From Gymnorhina tibicen (taxonomy: Eukaryota; Chordata; Aves; Passeriformes; Artamidae): a stretch of 64,000 nt of DNA. How positions within the stretch are numbered: position 1 is the stretch's first letter; the number at the start of each line of letters is the position of its first letter. Positions 24,384-36,146 of this stretch are shown here, piece by piece. Location: contig VXAZ01002377.1 of assembly GCA_013399875.1 (NCBI GenBank), forward strand, positions 148,281-212,280, written 5' to 3'. A program made the position numbers and the translations under genes. The notes under the pieces are model-generated. The model had not been told where the DNA came from, searched no databases, and saw only the letters and a program-made list of their open reading frames with translations.

Positions 24384-26000
24384 GTTGGGGTAAATCCTAC
24401 CAGCTGTAAGCAGCAGAGGAGACCTTTGCCTGTGGTGTTTTGTGTCCCCAGGGTGTGTCTGATGGGCTCTGTGGTGTTCAGAGCAGAGAAAATCCCATTA
24501 CAGATGTGTCCAGCTGCAGAGGAACCACAGCTCGGGGCAGCTGCAGAACACCCACCTCGGTGTGAGTGCAAACAGCACCTGAAATGTGAAACAGAGTGAA
24601 GAGGAAGAAAAGTCTGTGATAGCTTTTCAGTGCCCATATTTGGGGCTCTCAAGGCATTTTAGAGTGGTTAGGTGCTTGGCCCCTACTGGAATAGGATGTC
24701 TCCAGGTGCAGGTACCAAAACCAAATTCCACAGGAATTCTGGAAAACCCTGGGTGCAGAGTAAGGGGATGGTCTGTTAACTGGAGTAATTTACCCCTATC
24801 TCTGGTTGCTCTGAGGAGACTCCTGGGACCCTGACTTTAGACAAAGCAGAGCCACGCTCACCTCCTCCCCCTCCCCGATCTGCGAAGGGTTAAAGGGTGG
24901 GGGAGCCGTTTGATTAATAGATGTCGTGTGAACGAGCACATTTGCCTGTGACTGCATTCCTGGGGCTTTCGGCGGGGCGATAAGCTGCGACCAAAGTCCT
25001 CCGGCTCTGGGCAAGGAGAGCAAACAGGGCCCCAGTGGAGCAGTTATTAATTCCAGCCTTGCATCTCCCAGGGCTGTCTCTCAGCAACGGGGCTCTCGGG
25101 AAGCCTTTCACACACCAATCGATACAACTCACCTCTCCCCTTGCCCTTTTCATCCTCATCCCCCCTCCTTTTGCCCTTTCCAGCCTCATCCCCCCTCCTT
25201 TTGCATGCTTGCCCTGGTCTCCTTCCATGCCAGGACCTCCAGCTCCGTAACCCTTTCCCATGGGCAGCACAGAAGGAGAGGATGATATTCCCATTTGGGT
25301 GATGGAACAACCCAAAGTGATGCTGTAGTTGTCCCATCCTGTGTCCCCTCTGGGTTTTTCTGTGGTGGGGATGGAATTTTTGGGACCAGAAAGGGGAATT
25401 CAGCAGTAATATTTCCCAAGAGCATAGAAACCCTTCTGCTCCCACAGAAAGACACGCTCTGAGAGTCGCTGCTTTTCTTCAAAATACATTTATAAAACGA
25501 ACACACCTAATTCAGAATTTCTTTGGGCGCAAAATTTCCTTTTCCCTCAGTTGCAAATCGATTCAAGCCACAAGTGGTCCTCACAACTCCAAACTTTGGC
25601 ATAAAGATACAGATTGAAAATGAAACTTGTTTCCCTTCCCTGAAAAGCAAAACAAACTAAATCAACCTGGACCTTTCACCTTGCTGGTGTTCAGATAGAA
25701 TATTGGCATCCCTGCAAAGCTCCTTTCACACAGGTGTATTTTTAGTGGCAGTGATTGCTGCATGGAGGATTTCTCCATGCCCCAATTTGGGGGCAGAATG
25801 CTGATTTCTGGTTGCTGATGTCTCTCCTAACCCCACAGCTGCTCTCAAGAGGTTGGTGGTGGCAATGATCAGACTGGGAGGTATCTCCTTCAGGAAAATC
25901 AATTTCTTGAAATGGGCCAAGATATTCAATAATGGCTTTGGGAAGGGTGGGCTCCAGACCACCTTACAATTTACAGTTTTCCAGTCTCAGGGCAGGAGGT
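24384..26000. other. Gene-free stretch
   Basis: Unique sequence. At 24,840-25,080 it becomes more CpG-rich, with GATAAG at 24,979-24,984, and looks unlike neutral AT-rich DNA. No exon is seen. Confidence 0.4.
25141..25200. repeat. Two tandem 30-bp pyrimidine-rich units
   Basis: Two units, each starting TTGCCCTTT and ending CATCCCCCCTCCTT, are joined head to tail with only a few differences. Confidence 0.85.
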
Positions 26001-26278
26001 AGGACAGGGGTTAATGGTTTTAAACTAAAAGAGGATTGATTTATGTTACGTGTAAGAAAGAAATTTTGTATGGTGAATGTGGTGAGGCCCTGGCACAGGG
26101 TGCCCAGAGAAGCTGTAGCTGCCCCTGGATTCCCGGGAGAGTCCAAGGCCAGGTTGGATGGGGCTTGGGGCAACCTGGGATAGTGGAAGCTGTCCCTGCC
26201 CATGGCAGGGGGCAGAATGAGATGATCTTTAAGGTTTCTTCCAAGCCAAACCATTCCATGATTCCACAATTCCATGAA
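26001..26278 (+). mobile_element. CR1 fragment, about 280 bp
   Basis: Starts in the 'ttaatggttttaaactaaaa' segment. It continues through 'ggtgaggccctggcacagg', 'gtccctgcccatggcagg' and 'gatgatctttaagg', and ends with CCATGATTCCACAATTCC. Confidence 0.9.
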
Positions 26279-27340
26279 TGTGGTGCTGATGAAAACAAGA
26301 CGCTTTCAAGACATGCCAAGCCGATCAGTTCCAAAACAAAGTCAGCTTCTTAAGCCAGCCTGTTTTACATGAAGAACCCAATTCCTGATTTCATAATAAA
26401 TATTATGGAAACCTTCTGGCATGACAGAGCATCACAACAGATCTGTGGTCACATGTAAGCAGGCAGAGGTCATGAAAAGGCACCACCTGCCAGCGACAAC
26501 ACCTTTGCTCTGCAGAAAACTGATTCCTGTCTGAATCCTTTTTAATCCTTGAGGAGAGAAGTTGGGATCACACCAGAGTTTGATCCAAACCACAACTGTC
26601 CTCCTTTCCCATATCTCCTTCAGAGGATGTGGTGGTGAATGGGATGCCAGGACCACCGACCTGCGAGGGGTTTGGAGAAGGGAGACAAAAAGATAAAAGA
26701 TAATATAACATTTGATTATAAGCAACAAGCCACAAGCCTTGTGCCTAACCCTGGATTGTCATGGAGAAACAGTAAAATGAGATGTCCAAAGAGTCAAAAC
26801 TGATCCCGTACTGAGAAATGGAGAATTAGATGCCTGATTGGGACTGTAAATGTCTTCAAAGCTATTGGGTGAGAAATGTGATAATTTTGAGCAGAAATTC
26901 CATTTAGCACTGATAATTACAGGATTCACTACAATGAGTACATTTCCATATAAAAATGTAACAACAACAATAATAATAACAACAACAACTAAACAAATAG
27001 GTTTTCTCTATTAAAAAAAAATTAGAAAAAAAAGAGTAGTTCTGTCCAAGAATTCCCAGCAGACTCCAGTAAGCCTTATATCTGTGCTAGCAGATATGGA
27101 AAAGGCATACTGAGGTCATCTAATCCCGGGGCCGGAAACCTTTCAAGGGTTCAGTGCCAGACTGTATTTTTCTTCCCCGGCAGAAACTCCGTGGTCTCTG
27201 TCTCTCCTGGAAAAGGGTGAGGATTCCATAAGGGTGGGATCCTGGCTCTCCAGATCTAAACTGTCTGCAGCAGCCCAGATGCACTCTCCAGGGCTTATCC
27301 CCATAGCTCCTCTCCCAACACATGTCCCAGCCTTGGGATA
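26279..27340. other. Gene-free stretch with an (AAC/AAT) microsatellite
   Basis: Unique sequence. A simple AAC/AAT trinucleotide repeat lies at 26,960-26,990. No exon is seen. Confidence 0.45.
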
Positions 27341-27400
27341 TCATAGAATCATGGAATATCTCGTGTTGGAAGAGACCCACAAGGATCATTGAGTCCATAT
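27341..27400 (-). mobile_element. CR1 3'-tail fragment, 'gagacccacaaggatcattgagtc' subfamily
   Basis: TCATAGAATCATGGAATATC followed by GTTGGAAGAGACCCACAAGG marks an older CR1 subfamily, distinct from the majority copies. Confidence 0.75.
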
Positions 27401-27790
27401 TCTGCTCAATCTCCAGTTGCTGGACAGCGAAGCGTGAGTCACCTGTGTTCCTTTTACCTTCCAGCCCCATGAGGGCATCTTGGCTGCTCTGGTGCATCTT
27501 CAGTGAGGAAAACCATCTTAAACCCTAAATTTAGGTTCCTGGAACTGCCAGTTGGATCTCATCCCAATATTTTGGGATGACAAACCCAGGAGGATAAAAA
27601 CTGTGCATTTCCCTGCAGCTAAAGATCTCCCCAGGGGTTTTGTACTGTGGGAGGTACAGGGTGTTTCATGAAGACCCCTGTATCCCCACAGCCACATCAA
27701 TAAGGAAATCCCATTGGCTTCAGAAGGTCTTTGAGTCTCCAGACTCTTGTGTTTCACAACTATTCCCACCAAAGCATTTCCAAAACGGAA

Positions 27791-27850
27791 GGTGAGACTT
27801 GATAATCTTTCAGGTCTTTTCCAAACATTACTGATTCCATGATTCTGTGA
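27791..27850 (+). mobile_element. CR1 3'-tail fragment
   Basis: 'gagacttgataatctttcag' then CCATGATTCTGTGA. Confidence 0.75.
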
Positions 27851-28576
27851 AAAAACAGCACAGGCCATCTGCAGGAATTTGAGACAGGACCCAGGCTGTT
27901 TTGTTCCCTGAAATCCCAAATCTAACCCCACACATCCCTCTCCCTGAGTTTCTGAAGCCTCTTTCCCAGTCCCCAGCCACTTCTCCTGTTGGCACAACTT
28001 CCACCTTTCAAAGCCAGATCGAAGAACCAGCGAGGCCAGGGCAGGGAAATGGGTCAGCACTGGGGTTGTATAAACTGGATTTTTAATCCTTGAGCAGCTT
28101 TGATCACCCTCCTCTTGTGGGCTGCACTTCAGCACTGCACAGCCCTTCTTCTTCAAGTAGTCTTGAGTCAAAGGGATCATGGATTCTTCTGGAAGAGATT
28201 GCCCGTTCCAAGGACTCTTGCTTTCCTGAAGGGGCGATGCATTTCATTGTGTGGAATGCTGTTTTCTCCTTGGAAAATTTTATCTGTGGTCATTAAAGAT
28301 TTCCCATGGGAACAGAGGTGTTCATTGGTGTTCCAGAGCAGACCATGAATTTCTCCTGTGAGCGTCTCCCTGGAGTTTCCGTACAAAGCCAGGCCTCTCC
28401 TCCTGCTCTGTCCTGGAGGTGATCAGTGCATGCAGACTGCAATCCCTGATCCATGGCCATGTGTGCAGAGTGTGGCCCATGTCTGCCTCAGGGAATTCCC
28501 TCAGGGAATGGGGATTTTCAGCAGGATATTGAGTTTTGAGGGAACAGAGGTCAGCCTCTGAAATATTGATTGACTC
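27851..28576. other. Gene-free stretch
   Basis: Unique sequence; nothing gene-like is seen. Confidence 0.4.
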
Positions 28577-28707
28577 AAGGCCAGGCTGGACAGGGCTTGG
28601 AGCAACCTGGTGTAGTGGAAGGCATCCCTGTCCATGTCAGGGGGTTAGAACAAGATGATTTTTAAGGTCTCTTCCAACCCAAACCATTCCATGATTCTGT
28701 GATTCAG
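28577..28707 (+). mobile_element. CR1 3'-end fragment
   Basis: 'aaggccaggctggacaggg', 'ggaggcatccctgtccatg'-like text, 'cttccaacccaaaccattcc', and the tail ATGATTCTGTGATTC. Confidence 0.9.
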
Positions 28708-31308
28708 AGACCTCTACAAACCAATGCAACCCAGGGCACAAACTGTACCCCCAGAAGTCCTGAGGAGCATGGGGATTTGAGCCTTCATCCCTCCCTTTTT
28801 CCAAACAGAGAGGACTTTCTCTCCTTCCTTGTGCACCTCAGCACTAAAGCCAGGCACTACGACAAGAAGTTTCATTCCAAACATTTAGCTGGTGTTAGAA
28901 ACCAGATCCAGACTGGGTCCTTCCACACCCACGAGAGGTTTGTTGGGATTGTCATGAGGTGTTTTTGGTCAGCATTGGTTTATCGAAACAAAGAGAGGAG
29001 AGGAAGGATGGAGATGCAAGAGTCAGAGCTTCTTGTGTGACAGGGTCTCCTACACAATCTTCCACCTTCGGCAGCATTCCCTGGGCATCTTGGCTTCTTC
29101 ACAAACATGGACCTCCCTCCCCTTTTTTTGCACTCTTCAACATTTTGGGGTTTGCTTCTATTTTTGGATAACGAGGAAATGGTCCCCAAGATGACCAGAT
29201 GGGTAAGAAATTCTCTGGTTTGGGAGGAAGAGAAAGGTCATACTCAGAAGTTTTTCAGCAGAAAAACATGTAAAAAGGATTGTAGAAAAAATACTTTATT
29301 TTTATTTTTGTTTGTAAGTCTTTACTTCTGATGAAGCAGAAGGGCAATCTATGAAGCTTTTCAGCCGGATTTGATTCTCTGTCAGAGGAGTTTCATGCTC
29401 TCTACCCCTGTAATATGCAACATCCTCATAGCCCTGCTCCACCTCCGAGGATTTGGGTAAAAGCATCACCCATTTCCCAACATAAAACCCATTTTCTGCT
29501 TTTACATTGAGTTTCCAGCCGGGGCTGATGTGGCAGGTTCTGAACCCCTCGTATTCCCACAGAGGGGTGAACAAACATGGAGAGAAAGACCTGAACTGGT
29601 CCCTGAGCCTATCCTGGGTCCCAGATTTTCCCTGCGACATGAGGTCTTTGCAGCATCCCCACTCCAGGCTTTCTCCACGACCTGTCTTCCCAACGAGTGC
29701 AGCGTCGGCACTAAAAAAAGCCCTCTCCATGGCGAGCCAGGCCAGCACGTCCGCTGGAAAAATGACATAACCCCGTCATGTAATCTGGAGTTCCTCCTCT
29801 GGGGCAGCCTCGCGCCGGGGCCGTGTGAGAGGAGATCAAAGGGCAGCACAGGAAAATGAGAGCGGAGCCCACAGAGGGAAAAACACCCTCACCCGTCAGG
29901 CAGGGCACTATCGCAGCCCTCGGCGGGCTCTGGGAGTTCCCGTTCACAGGAGGGATGGAGACAGACATCCTCTGGCCCCTGGCACCGGCTGGGTGCGGGC
30001 AGGGTGTCCTTCTCTGTGCCTCTCCCACTTTATCTTTCAGACTTGTGTGGGACAGCACTGGAGACAAGACTTGGCTCCTCTTGTGCCTGCTCAAGCCCCA
30101 TGGAAGGGATGTTCTTGACCCAAAAGAACTTGGGAGACTGCAGTGCCACCAGCATCCCCTTCCCTGCGTTCTCCAGCTGATTTCCCGCTCTCTCTGACTT
30201 CAGAACACCAGGAGAAAACACAGGAGAGGGATGAGGCAGTGGGAGGGAGGTGAAATAGCAAGGAAAAGCCTTGGAAAGCGGTGGGTCCCATGCCAGGAGT
30301 GGTGGTGCTGAGGGATCTCTGTTGCACACAGAGCCTGGCACAGTCCCGCAGGCTGGACCCTTTCCATCCTTCATCCTCCTCCCTGTCCCTGCAGCCACAG
30401 GGAATTTGCCACCAGCTGCACCCCCAGCCACGTCCTCCCACCCCAGCTCCATCTGCCCGGCGGTGCCCACACTGAGGGATTTGCCTTGCCCAGGGTTTGT
30501 GGTTTCTGACCCCTGACTTGCCCGTTGCCACTGGAATTCCCTATCGCTCCAGTGACTCAGCTGACAGAAAGGGAGACAATGGCATTTTACATCAGCCCAG
30601 GCTATCAGGAGCCTGCCTTATCTGAGCTGTGTTTTTCTATTAGTCTAACACTCCATTGTGCATCCCTTTATCAGCTGCAATGTTGATGTAATGCTGGCTT
30701 GGAAGTGGTTTCTGCATCCTAGCACTAAGACAGCTCACTTTTATTTCGGGGGGGAAGGGGAGGGTGCGAGAGGAGGGTTTATCGGGATTCTCAGGAGATA
30801 GGAGCCCTTCTGCACGGAGCAGGGAGGGAGGGCTGGCTGGGTGGTGGAGCGGGGCTACCAGCCCAAACTGAGCAGACTGGTTTTTCAACCAGCAATTTAA
30901 TGAGCATAATTTCTGCTCCTCCCATCCTGACAATATTTTTAATCGGAGCGTTCGCTCATCAAGATAAATGTCCTCTCTGGTTCCTTCTGCAAGTCCCGGG
31001 TGCAGGATCTGGCTTTCTGCAGCAGGACTGGCCCAGCTGCTGGTGGCAGGGTGAGCCCTGACTTGTCCTGTAGTGTGGGTCATCCCCACCAACATTTTCC
31101 TGGGCAGCTTTTCACTGGCTGATACACTCAGGGTCCTTTTTCCCCCAGAGTTTTTACATCTCTAAACATCTATTTTCAAAATCCTGCCAGCAACTGAGAA
31201 TCCTTAAATGACTTAAAAAAAAAAATCTGTGGTTGAATGAGAAGGGTAAAGGAATCCTCATGCATGAAGTAATTACACAATGATGTGGCCTCATAGGCTT
31301 TGCTTCCT
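28708..31308. other. CR1-free block
   Basis: 2.6 kb without a mobile element or exon. The part at 30.54-31.1 kb is rich in motif-like words and is listed separately. Confidence 0.45.
30553..30672. promoter_or_regulatory. NF-E2/MAF-like site with two GATA sites, candidate enhancer
   Basis: TGACTCAGC at 30,553-30,561 gives GCTGAGTCA on the minus strand, nine of ten positions of the NF-E2/MAF half-palindrome, and overlaps an E-box CAGCTG (30,558-30,563). CTTATC lies at 30,617-30,622 and a further TTATCA at 30,668-30,673. ACAATGG and CATTGTG, SOX-type words, lie between and beside them. NF-E2 plus GATA is the classic composition of erythroid enhancers. The activity and target gene are unknown. 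Confidence 0.45.
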
Positions 31309-31350
31309 GATGATCCTTGTGGGTCCCTTCCAACTCAGGATATCCTAAGT
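31309..31350 (+). mobile_element. CR1 3'-end remnant
   Basis: 'gatgatccttgtgggtccc' followed by TTCCAACTCAGGATATCC, the wording of an older CR1 subfamily. The terminal tail is decayed. Confidence 0.7.
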
Positions 31351-31965
31351 TTAAACCCTCAGGACCCAGCTCCATGACAGCAACAGGGACAGAGTCACTT
31401 CAGCTGCTACACGGGAAGGGAGGAGCACACTGGATTTCTGTTACTGCAGCAACATGAGGTTTATGGCCAGGTAGGATCAAACATATCAGATTTGGCTTAT
31501 TCAGCAGTGGGAGGAGAAGCAAGGAGGTTGTCAAGGCGGGGCACAGAACATCTGGAGCCACCTCTGAGCATCATCCGTGACTACCATGGCCTGGTTTCAC
31601 TCAGCTCCCCCTGCCCACGTGGCAGCCATGCTTTGGCCAAAGTCAGCAGCACCAAATACTGACCAAAGTCAGTATTTTCAAGCCCACTGTGACTCCTTTT
31701 TGGAGCAGTCTCTGGGGTGAAAGGGATGGACCCCAGTGGGAGCTCTCTGCTCCTTCCTTGGTGGGCTTTCATGCTTATCCTTTCCTCCTGACTTCGTGTG
31801 TGAAGGCAGGACCAGAAGATGTTTTTAGATTTCCTCTCCTTTTAATGAAGTAATGAATTTCCTATTTTGCTTCACTCAAGCCCCGTGGCCTGGTGAAGAT
31901 GCTGCTGCCAGGATACGCCATCATAAAGTGCCGAGAGCCACTCGTAGAAGTCATACATGAATTAA
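31351..31965. other. Gene-free stretch
   Basis: Unique sequence; no exon or recognised element. Confidence 0.4.
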
Positions 31966-32316
31966 AATCACAGAATCACAGAATGGTTTGGGTGGGAAGG
32001 GACCTCAAAGATCATCTTGTTCCAACCCCCTGCCATGGGCAGGGACACCTTCCACTATCCCAGGGTGCTCCAAGCCCTGTCCAGCCTGGCCTTGGACTCT
32101 TCCAGGGATGGGGCAGCCACAGCTTCTCCGGGAAACCTCTTCCAGTGCTTCACCACTCTCTGAGTAAAGAATTTCTGCTTGGGTTCTTATCTAAACCTTT
32201 CCTCTCTCAGATTAAAACCACTATCCCTTGGCTCATCACTATCTGCCCATAGAAAAAGTCCCCCTTTCTCCTTTTTATAAACCCCTTAAAGGTCTCCCTA
32301 GAGCCTCCTCTTCACC
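31966..32316 (-). mobile_element. CR1 fragment, about 350 bp
   Basis: The inverted tail AATCACAGAATCACAGAATGG leads into the majority CR1 wording. It then reads 'cctctctcagattaaaacc', 'ctatcccttggctcatcac' and 'aggtctccctagagcctcc'. One of the longest copies. Confidence 0.92.
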
Positions 32317-32811
32317 ACTGTGTCATCAATAACAACCTGGTTTGACTCCTCCTTTGCTGTTTCACTGGTGCACAGTTCACAGGGTGACCAAGCAGAGAAC
32401 AACGCTGATTTTGGACTTTGGGTTCAGCTGCTGGGTAGGTAGTGTGAGGGGCTGTATTTTGCGGCTCTAGACAGGTGTCTGCTGCAAATCCATCACTCCA
32501 GCAGCGCGGTAGCTCTGGTCAGCTCAGCAGGTTTGTTTGATGTGGAAGAATAAGCAATCACATGTCTTGCTGTAGACCTGAACTCCTGTTTAATAGCCAC
32601 AGTCAGACTTCAGGTTTTCTGGAGTCCGTGGAGCTCCAAAAAGCTACTCAGGACCCATTTGCATCTCTTCAAAATGCATCCTTGAGACTAGAGGAATTTA
32701 CAGTGAACTGCAAATAACAGCCCCAGGAAAATTCTGTGCACGTGTGAGCTTCATCTTCTCTGCCATCATCCACACACTGCTCTCCCCAGAGTAGAGGGTG
32801 TGTGGTACCTA
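32317..32811. other. Gene-free stretch
   Basis: Unique sequence; no exon seen. Confidence 0.4.
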
Positions 32812-32952
32812 CAGGTGTTGCCCAGGGCAGTGCTGGAGTCACATTCCTGGAGGGATTTAGAGCCCTGTGGATGTGGCGCTTGGGGATGTGGGTTACTGGT
32901 GGCCCTGGCAGTGCTGGGAGAACAACTGGACTTTTCATCCATCCTCAAAAGG
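32812..32952 (+). mobile_element. CR1 fragment, diverged
   Basis: 'cccagggcagtgctggagtc', 'gatgtggcgcttggggatg' and 'ggccctggcagtgctggg' mark the same subfamily as the 5.3 kb copy. The terminal tail is decayed. Confidence 0.75.
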
Positions 32953-34886
32953 CTTCAGTCTGGGGCTTTGGCATTTGCCTACCAGCACTTTTGCATCTGT
33001 GTTTGCATGCCCTGGGTGGGTATGTTTGCATGTTGAGCCCTGGAGATGAGTGAAGACCACACCATGTTTTACTTGCAGCGGAGAAGCTAAAACAGGCCTT
33101 TCTGAGAAGACCTTCAGAGCTAATTTCAATTCTTGCTCCTTCATTTGCTGCTCCTTCTCCTCTGCACCCATCAGATCAGTGAGAATCCCACGTGATGGGG
33201 ACTCAGCAGAGTCCAAATGGAGTGCTTGGGTGGCAGTTCTGAAGTGCTGTTGAAGGGAAAGCAAGAGTAGAAACACAAACTGTGGTGGGCAGAGTCGTGG
33301 TAAATGGTTACTGCCCATCCCCAGCCACATCTGTGGGGCTGCTGTGTCCTCAGACCACAAATAAATGCGTGGAAGGGCTCATGCAATGGGGTGAAGAAGC
33401 CCTGGAGGGTCTGAGCTTGCAGAGGTCCTACCTGGATCAGCCATCTCATGCACTGAAGCTGTTTTCCTCTCGCCTCTTCCTCTTCAGCCTCCCCTGCCCG
33501 AGGTGGGCTGGCTGCTCTCTCCACACAGCAAGTGGCCACGGTTTCGTCTCAGTCATCATTTCTATTGTTATCTGCCCATTATCTGATCCTCTCCCAGGCC
33601 GGGCCAGGAAACATCCTTCTGTCTCTGTCTTCGACGGCGCTCCATCCTCTTCCTCCTTGGTGAAGACAAAAGCAAAACAAGCGCATAATGAATCAGACGT
33701 TTCCCTTCTCACTTCGCCCCTTATTTCCCCCTCTCATTTTTCACACAGGCCGATTTCTGCCTTTTCCCTCCTGTTTGTTTGGGATGTGGCCTGCGCTCAG
33801 CATCCCGGGGAGTCTGGCCGGCTCCTCTCGGAGTCAGCGGGAGTTCAGCGGTGGGTAAGGCTGATAGGGCTCCTTTGGCCCCCACTGTGTCCTCAAACGT
33901 CTGCAAGAAGCTTGGCCTCCTGACACCAGGGCATGGGATCAACTCCAGGCCAAGCTGGAGGTTCATGCGGGTTCAGGAAAGCAACTGGACAGTTGGGTGG
34001 AGGAAAAATGTTCTACTGAGGGCGATTAAATGTGAGATCAGCTTATCCAGCTCAGGATGTCACGTGGCAGAAATGTGCTAAAGGCTGGAAGAGGGTGCTT
34101 GGGGAAGCATTGCTCTGTCCTTGCCCTCATTTTGTATTTCTCCATGGCATTCCTGGAGGAGAGGTGGGACACTCATCTCTATGCACTCCATGGGTTTTAT
34201 TTCGGCTGTAGAACAAAATGGGGCAAAGCTCTGCCCGTGAAGCCCAGCACTCCTTAGCATCTGGCGACCTCTCACTTTTGCTGTTCCAAACCAACATTGG
34301 GTGCCACATCCAGCATTCAGCGGGATTCTGCTTCTAAGCCGGGTGCTCCTGGTGTTCCCTGGACCTGGTCAGGGTGGGAGTATGGAGGGATGTAAAGAAA
34401 GCTCCCCTAAAACACCCACACCAATCCCCATCTGAACAGCACCTCCCTCTCCTTCACCTCTCCCTGCTACCCAACAGCACTGTGCTTTGGTTCTTCTGTT
34501 AATTAGCCAGCTTTTCTTGGGATTTTCAGAAAACCCTGCAGTCCAGGGTCAGCACTGCTGTGGGCTTGGTTGTGTCTTCTAGGTAGGAGTCAGGTCTTTG
34601 GAAGCTCAGCTGCTTTTTGGGGAACTCAGCTGCAGGTTGGCCAAGGGCAAAGGCCGGTGGGAAAGACTTTGATGTCATTGGTGTGGGTGATGGGGATTGG
34701 TGCCAACGAGTGTTCCTGGCCCCATTTCCATGACTGGGGGAAAGACAAGGATCTCCAGGGAGTGATTCCAGTCCTGAAACTTTCCTGCTCTTTTCAGAAA
34801 ACGAAGGTGAAAAACAAGACACACCCACACACCCCAGATAGACGAGTTCCCCCAAATACAGATTCTGCAGTGATTTTTATAATGAG
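32953..34886. other. Gene-free stretch
   Basis: Unique sequence. The part at 33,540-33,900 is free of repeats, moderately CpG-rich and carries the SOX/GATA motif group listed separately. No exon is seen. Confidence 0.4.
33563..33584 (-). promoter_or_regulatory. SOX-like site with two GATA sites 11 bp apart
   Basis: CTATTGT (AACAATAG-like on the other strand) at about 33,563-33,569 abuts TTATCT at 33,568-33,573. A second TTATCT follows at 33,579-33,584. The two GATA words are 11 bp apart, close to one helical turn, so both would face the same side of DNA. Function is inferred. Confidence 0.4.
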
Positions 34887-34952
34887 TTTTCACTGTAAAC
34901 AAAGGAACAAATCGTAGAATTTTCACTGTAAAAAAAGGAACAAATCATAGAA
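34887..34952. repeat. 33-bp tandem duplication at a CR1 boundary
   Basis: Two 33-bp units (34,887-34,919 and 34,920-34,952) differ at two positions. Each ends with the inverted CR1 tail word (AATCGTAGAA or AATCATAGAA), so the duplication spans the junction between flank and element. Confidence 0.8.
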
Positions 34953-35228
34953 TAATTAAGGCTGGAAAAGGCTGCCAAGGTCATCAAGTCCAACCTTTCA
35001 CCCATCACCACCACGCCCACTGAACCCTGTCATGAAGTGCCACGTCTGCTCTTTTTTTTAACACTTTCAGGGACAGTGACTCCACCACTTCCCTGGGCAG
35101 CCTGTTCCAATGCTTAACCACTCTTTCAGTGAAGAAATTTTTCCTGATAACCAACCTGAACATCTCCTGGCATAGCTTGAGGCTGTTTCCTCTTGTCCTG
35201 TCTCTTGTTCCCTGGGAGAAGAGGCCAA
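34943..35228 (-). mobile_element. CR1 fragment, about 285 bp
   Basis: AATCATAGAATAATTAAGG, 'gtcatcaagtccaacc', 'ccctgggcagcctgttccaa', 'tttcctgataaccaacctga' and 'cttgtcctgtctcttgttcc' belong to a CR1 subfamily different from the majority type. Confidence 0.88.
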
Positions 35229-35379
35229 ATCTCGCAATGTGGAAAAGAAAGATGAAAACATCCTTATTTCTTTACCTTTATAAAACACCCTGACTCTTTC
35301 CCTGTCATTTCTAACCAGGCCACATGGCTGAAATCAGAGGGATCTTCTCTCAGTGGATGCTGGGATAGTTTGTGGTTAG

Positions 35380-36045
35380 ACACTGGGAAAGCCAAATTGC
35401 TGCTTTAGAGAAGATCCTGAAAAATGAGAAAGGGCATGGAAAAAGGGCTACAGAGATTGTCTGAAGAGTGAAGAGGAAGCCTTGGCATGACAGGCTCAGA
35501 AAGCTTGGGCTGGTTGGCTTATCAGAAAAGGAGATGGAGAAGTAACTGGAGAAGAGCTGCCTGGGGAGAAAAATGCCTGATGAAAAAAGTGTCTTTAATC
35601 TAGCAAAATATGGACTTCCCATGGCTGCAAAGCAGAGCCAAACCATCCAGGCTTGTGTTTGCTGCTGAGGGGAACTAGTCACCTGGCTACCCTAGGTTCT
35701 TTGTCCTTGGATACCTTTAAATTAGGAGTAGATGCATTTCTGGAAGCAATGCTTCAGTCAGGTGCAAGCTGCTGAGTTGCAGGTGGGAGCTGCATCTGAA
35801 TATCACACTCACAGTGCTGAAATGAGATGGGATGAGCTCTGATGGATGGACATTCCAGCTGGGTTTGCCTCAGCAGTTCTGGAAGGACTGCAAAGGGAGA
35901 TCTGACACGCCCTTGCTGACTGGTTTGTGGGAGTTACGAGATTTCTTACTGGTTTGAGAGCACAGCCCTTATTCCTATCCCAGAGCTCCTGGCTGGGGTA
36001 AGGCAAAGGCTCAGCAAGTCAAGGTGATGGGGAAGCCGGAGTGTG
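35380..36045. other. Gene-free stretch, possible very old repeat
   Basis: Phrases such as 'agaaagcttgggctggttgg' and 'aactggagaagagctgcctgg' loosely recall the 5' portion of CR1 3'-end copies, but I cannot align them firmly. No exon is seen. Confidence 0.3.
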
Positions 36046-36101
36046 AATCACAGAACCATCAGGGTTGGAAGAGACCTTCAAGATCATCTATTCCAACTAG
36101 A
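36046..36101 (-). mobile_element. CR1 3'-tail fragment
   Basis: AATCACAGAACCATCAGGG followed by TTGGAAGAGACCTTCAAGATC. It lies 46 bases left of an oppositely oriented CR1. Confidence 0.8.
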
Positions 36102-36146
36102 ACTTCCACTGGGAAATCTTGGAGTAGTCCAGGAAATGTTTCTGCT

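Noticed and set aside
35380..35800. Possible ancient retroelement
   Set aside because: Only a few loosely CR1-like phrases; order and orientation could not be established by eye.
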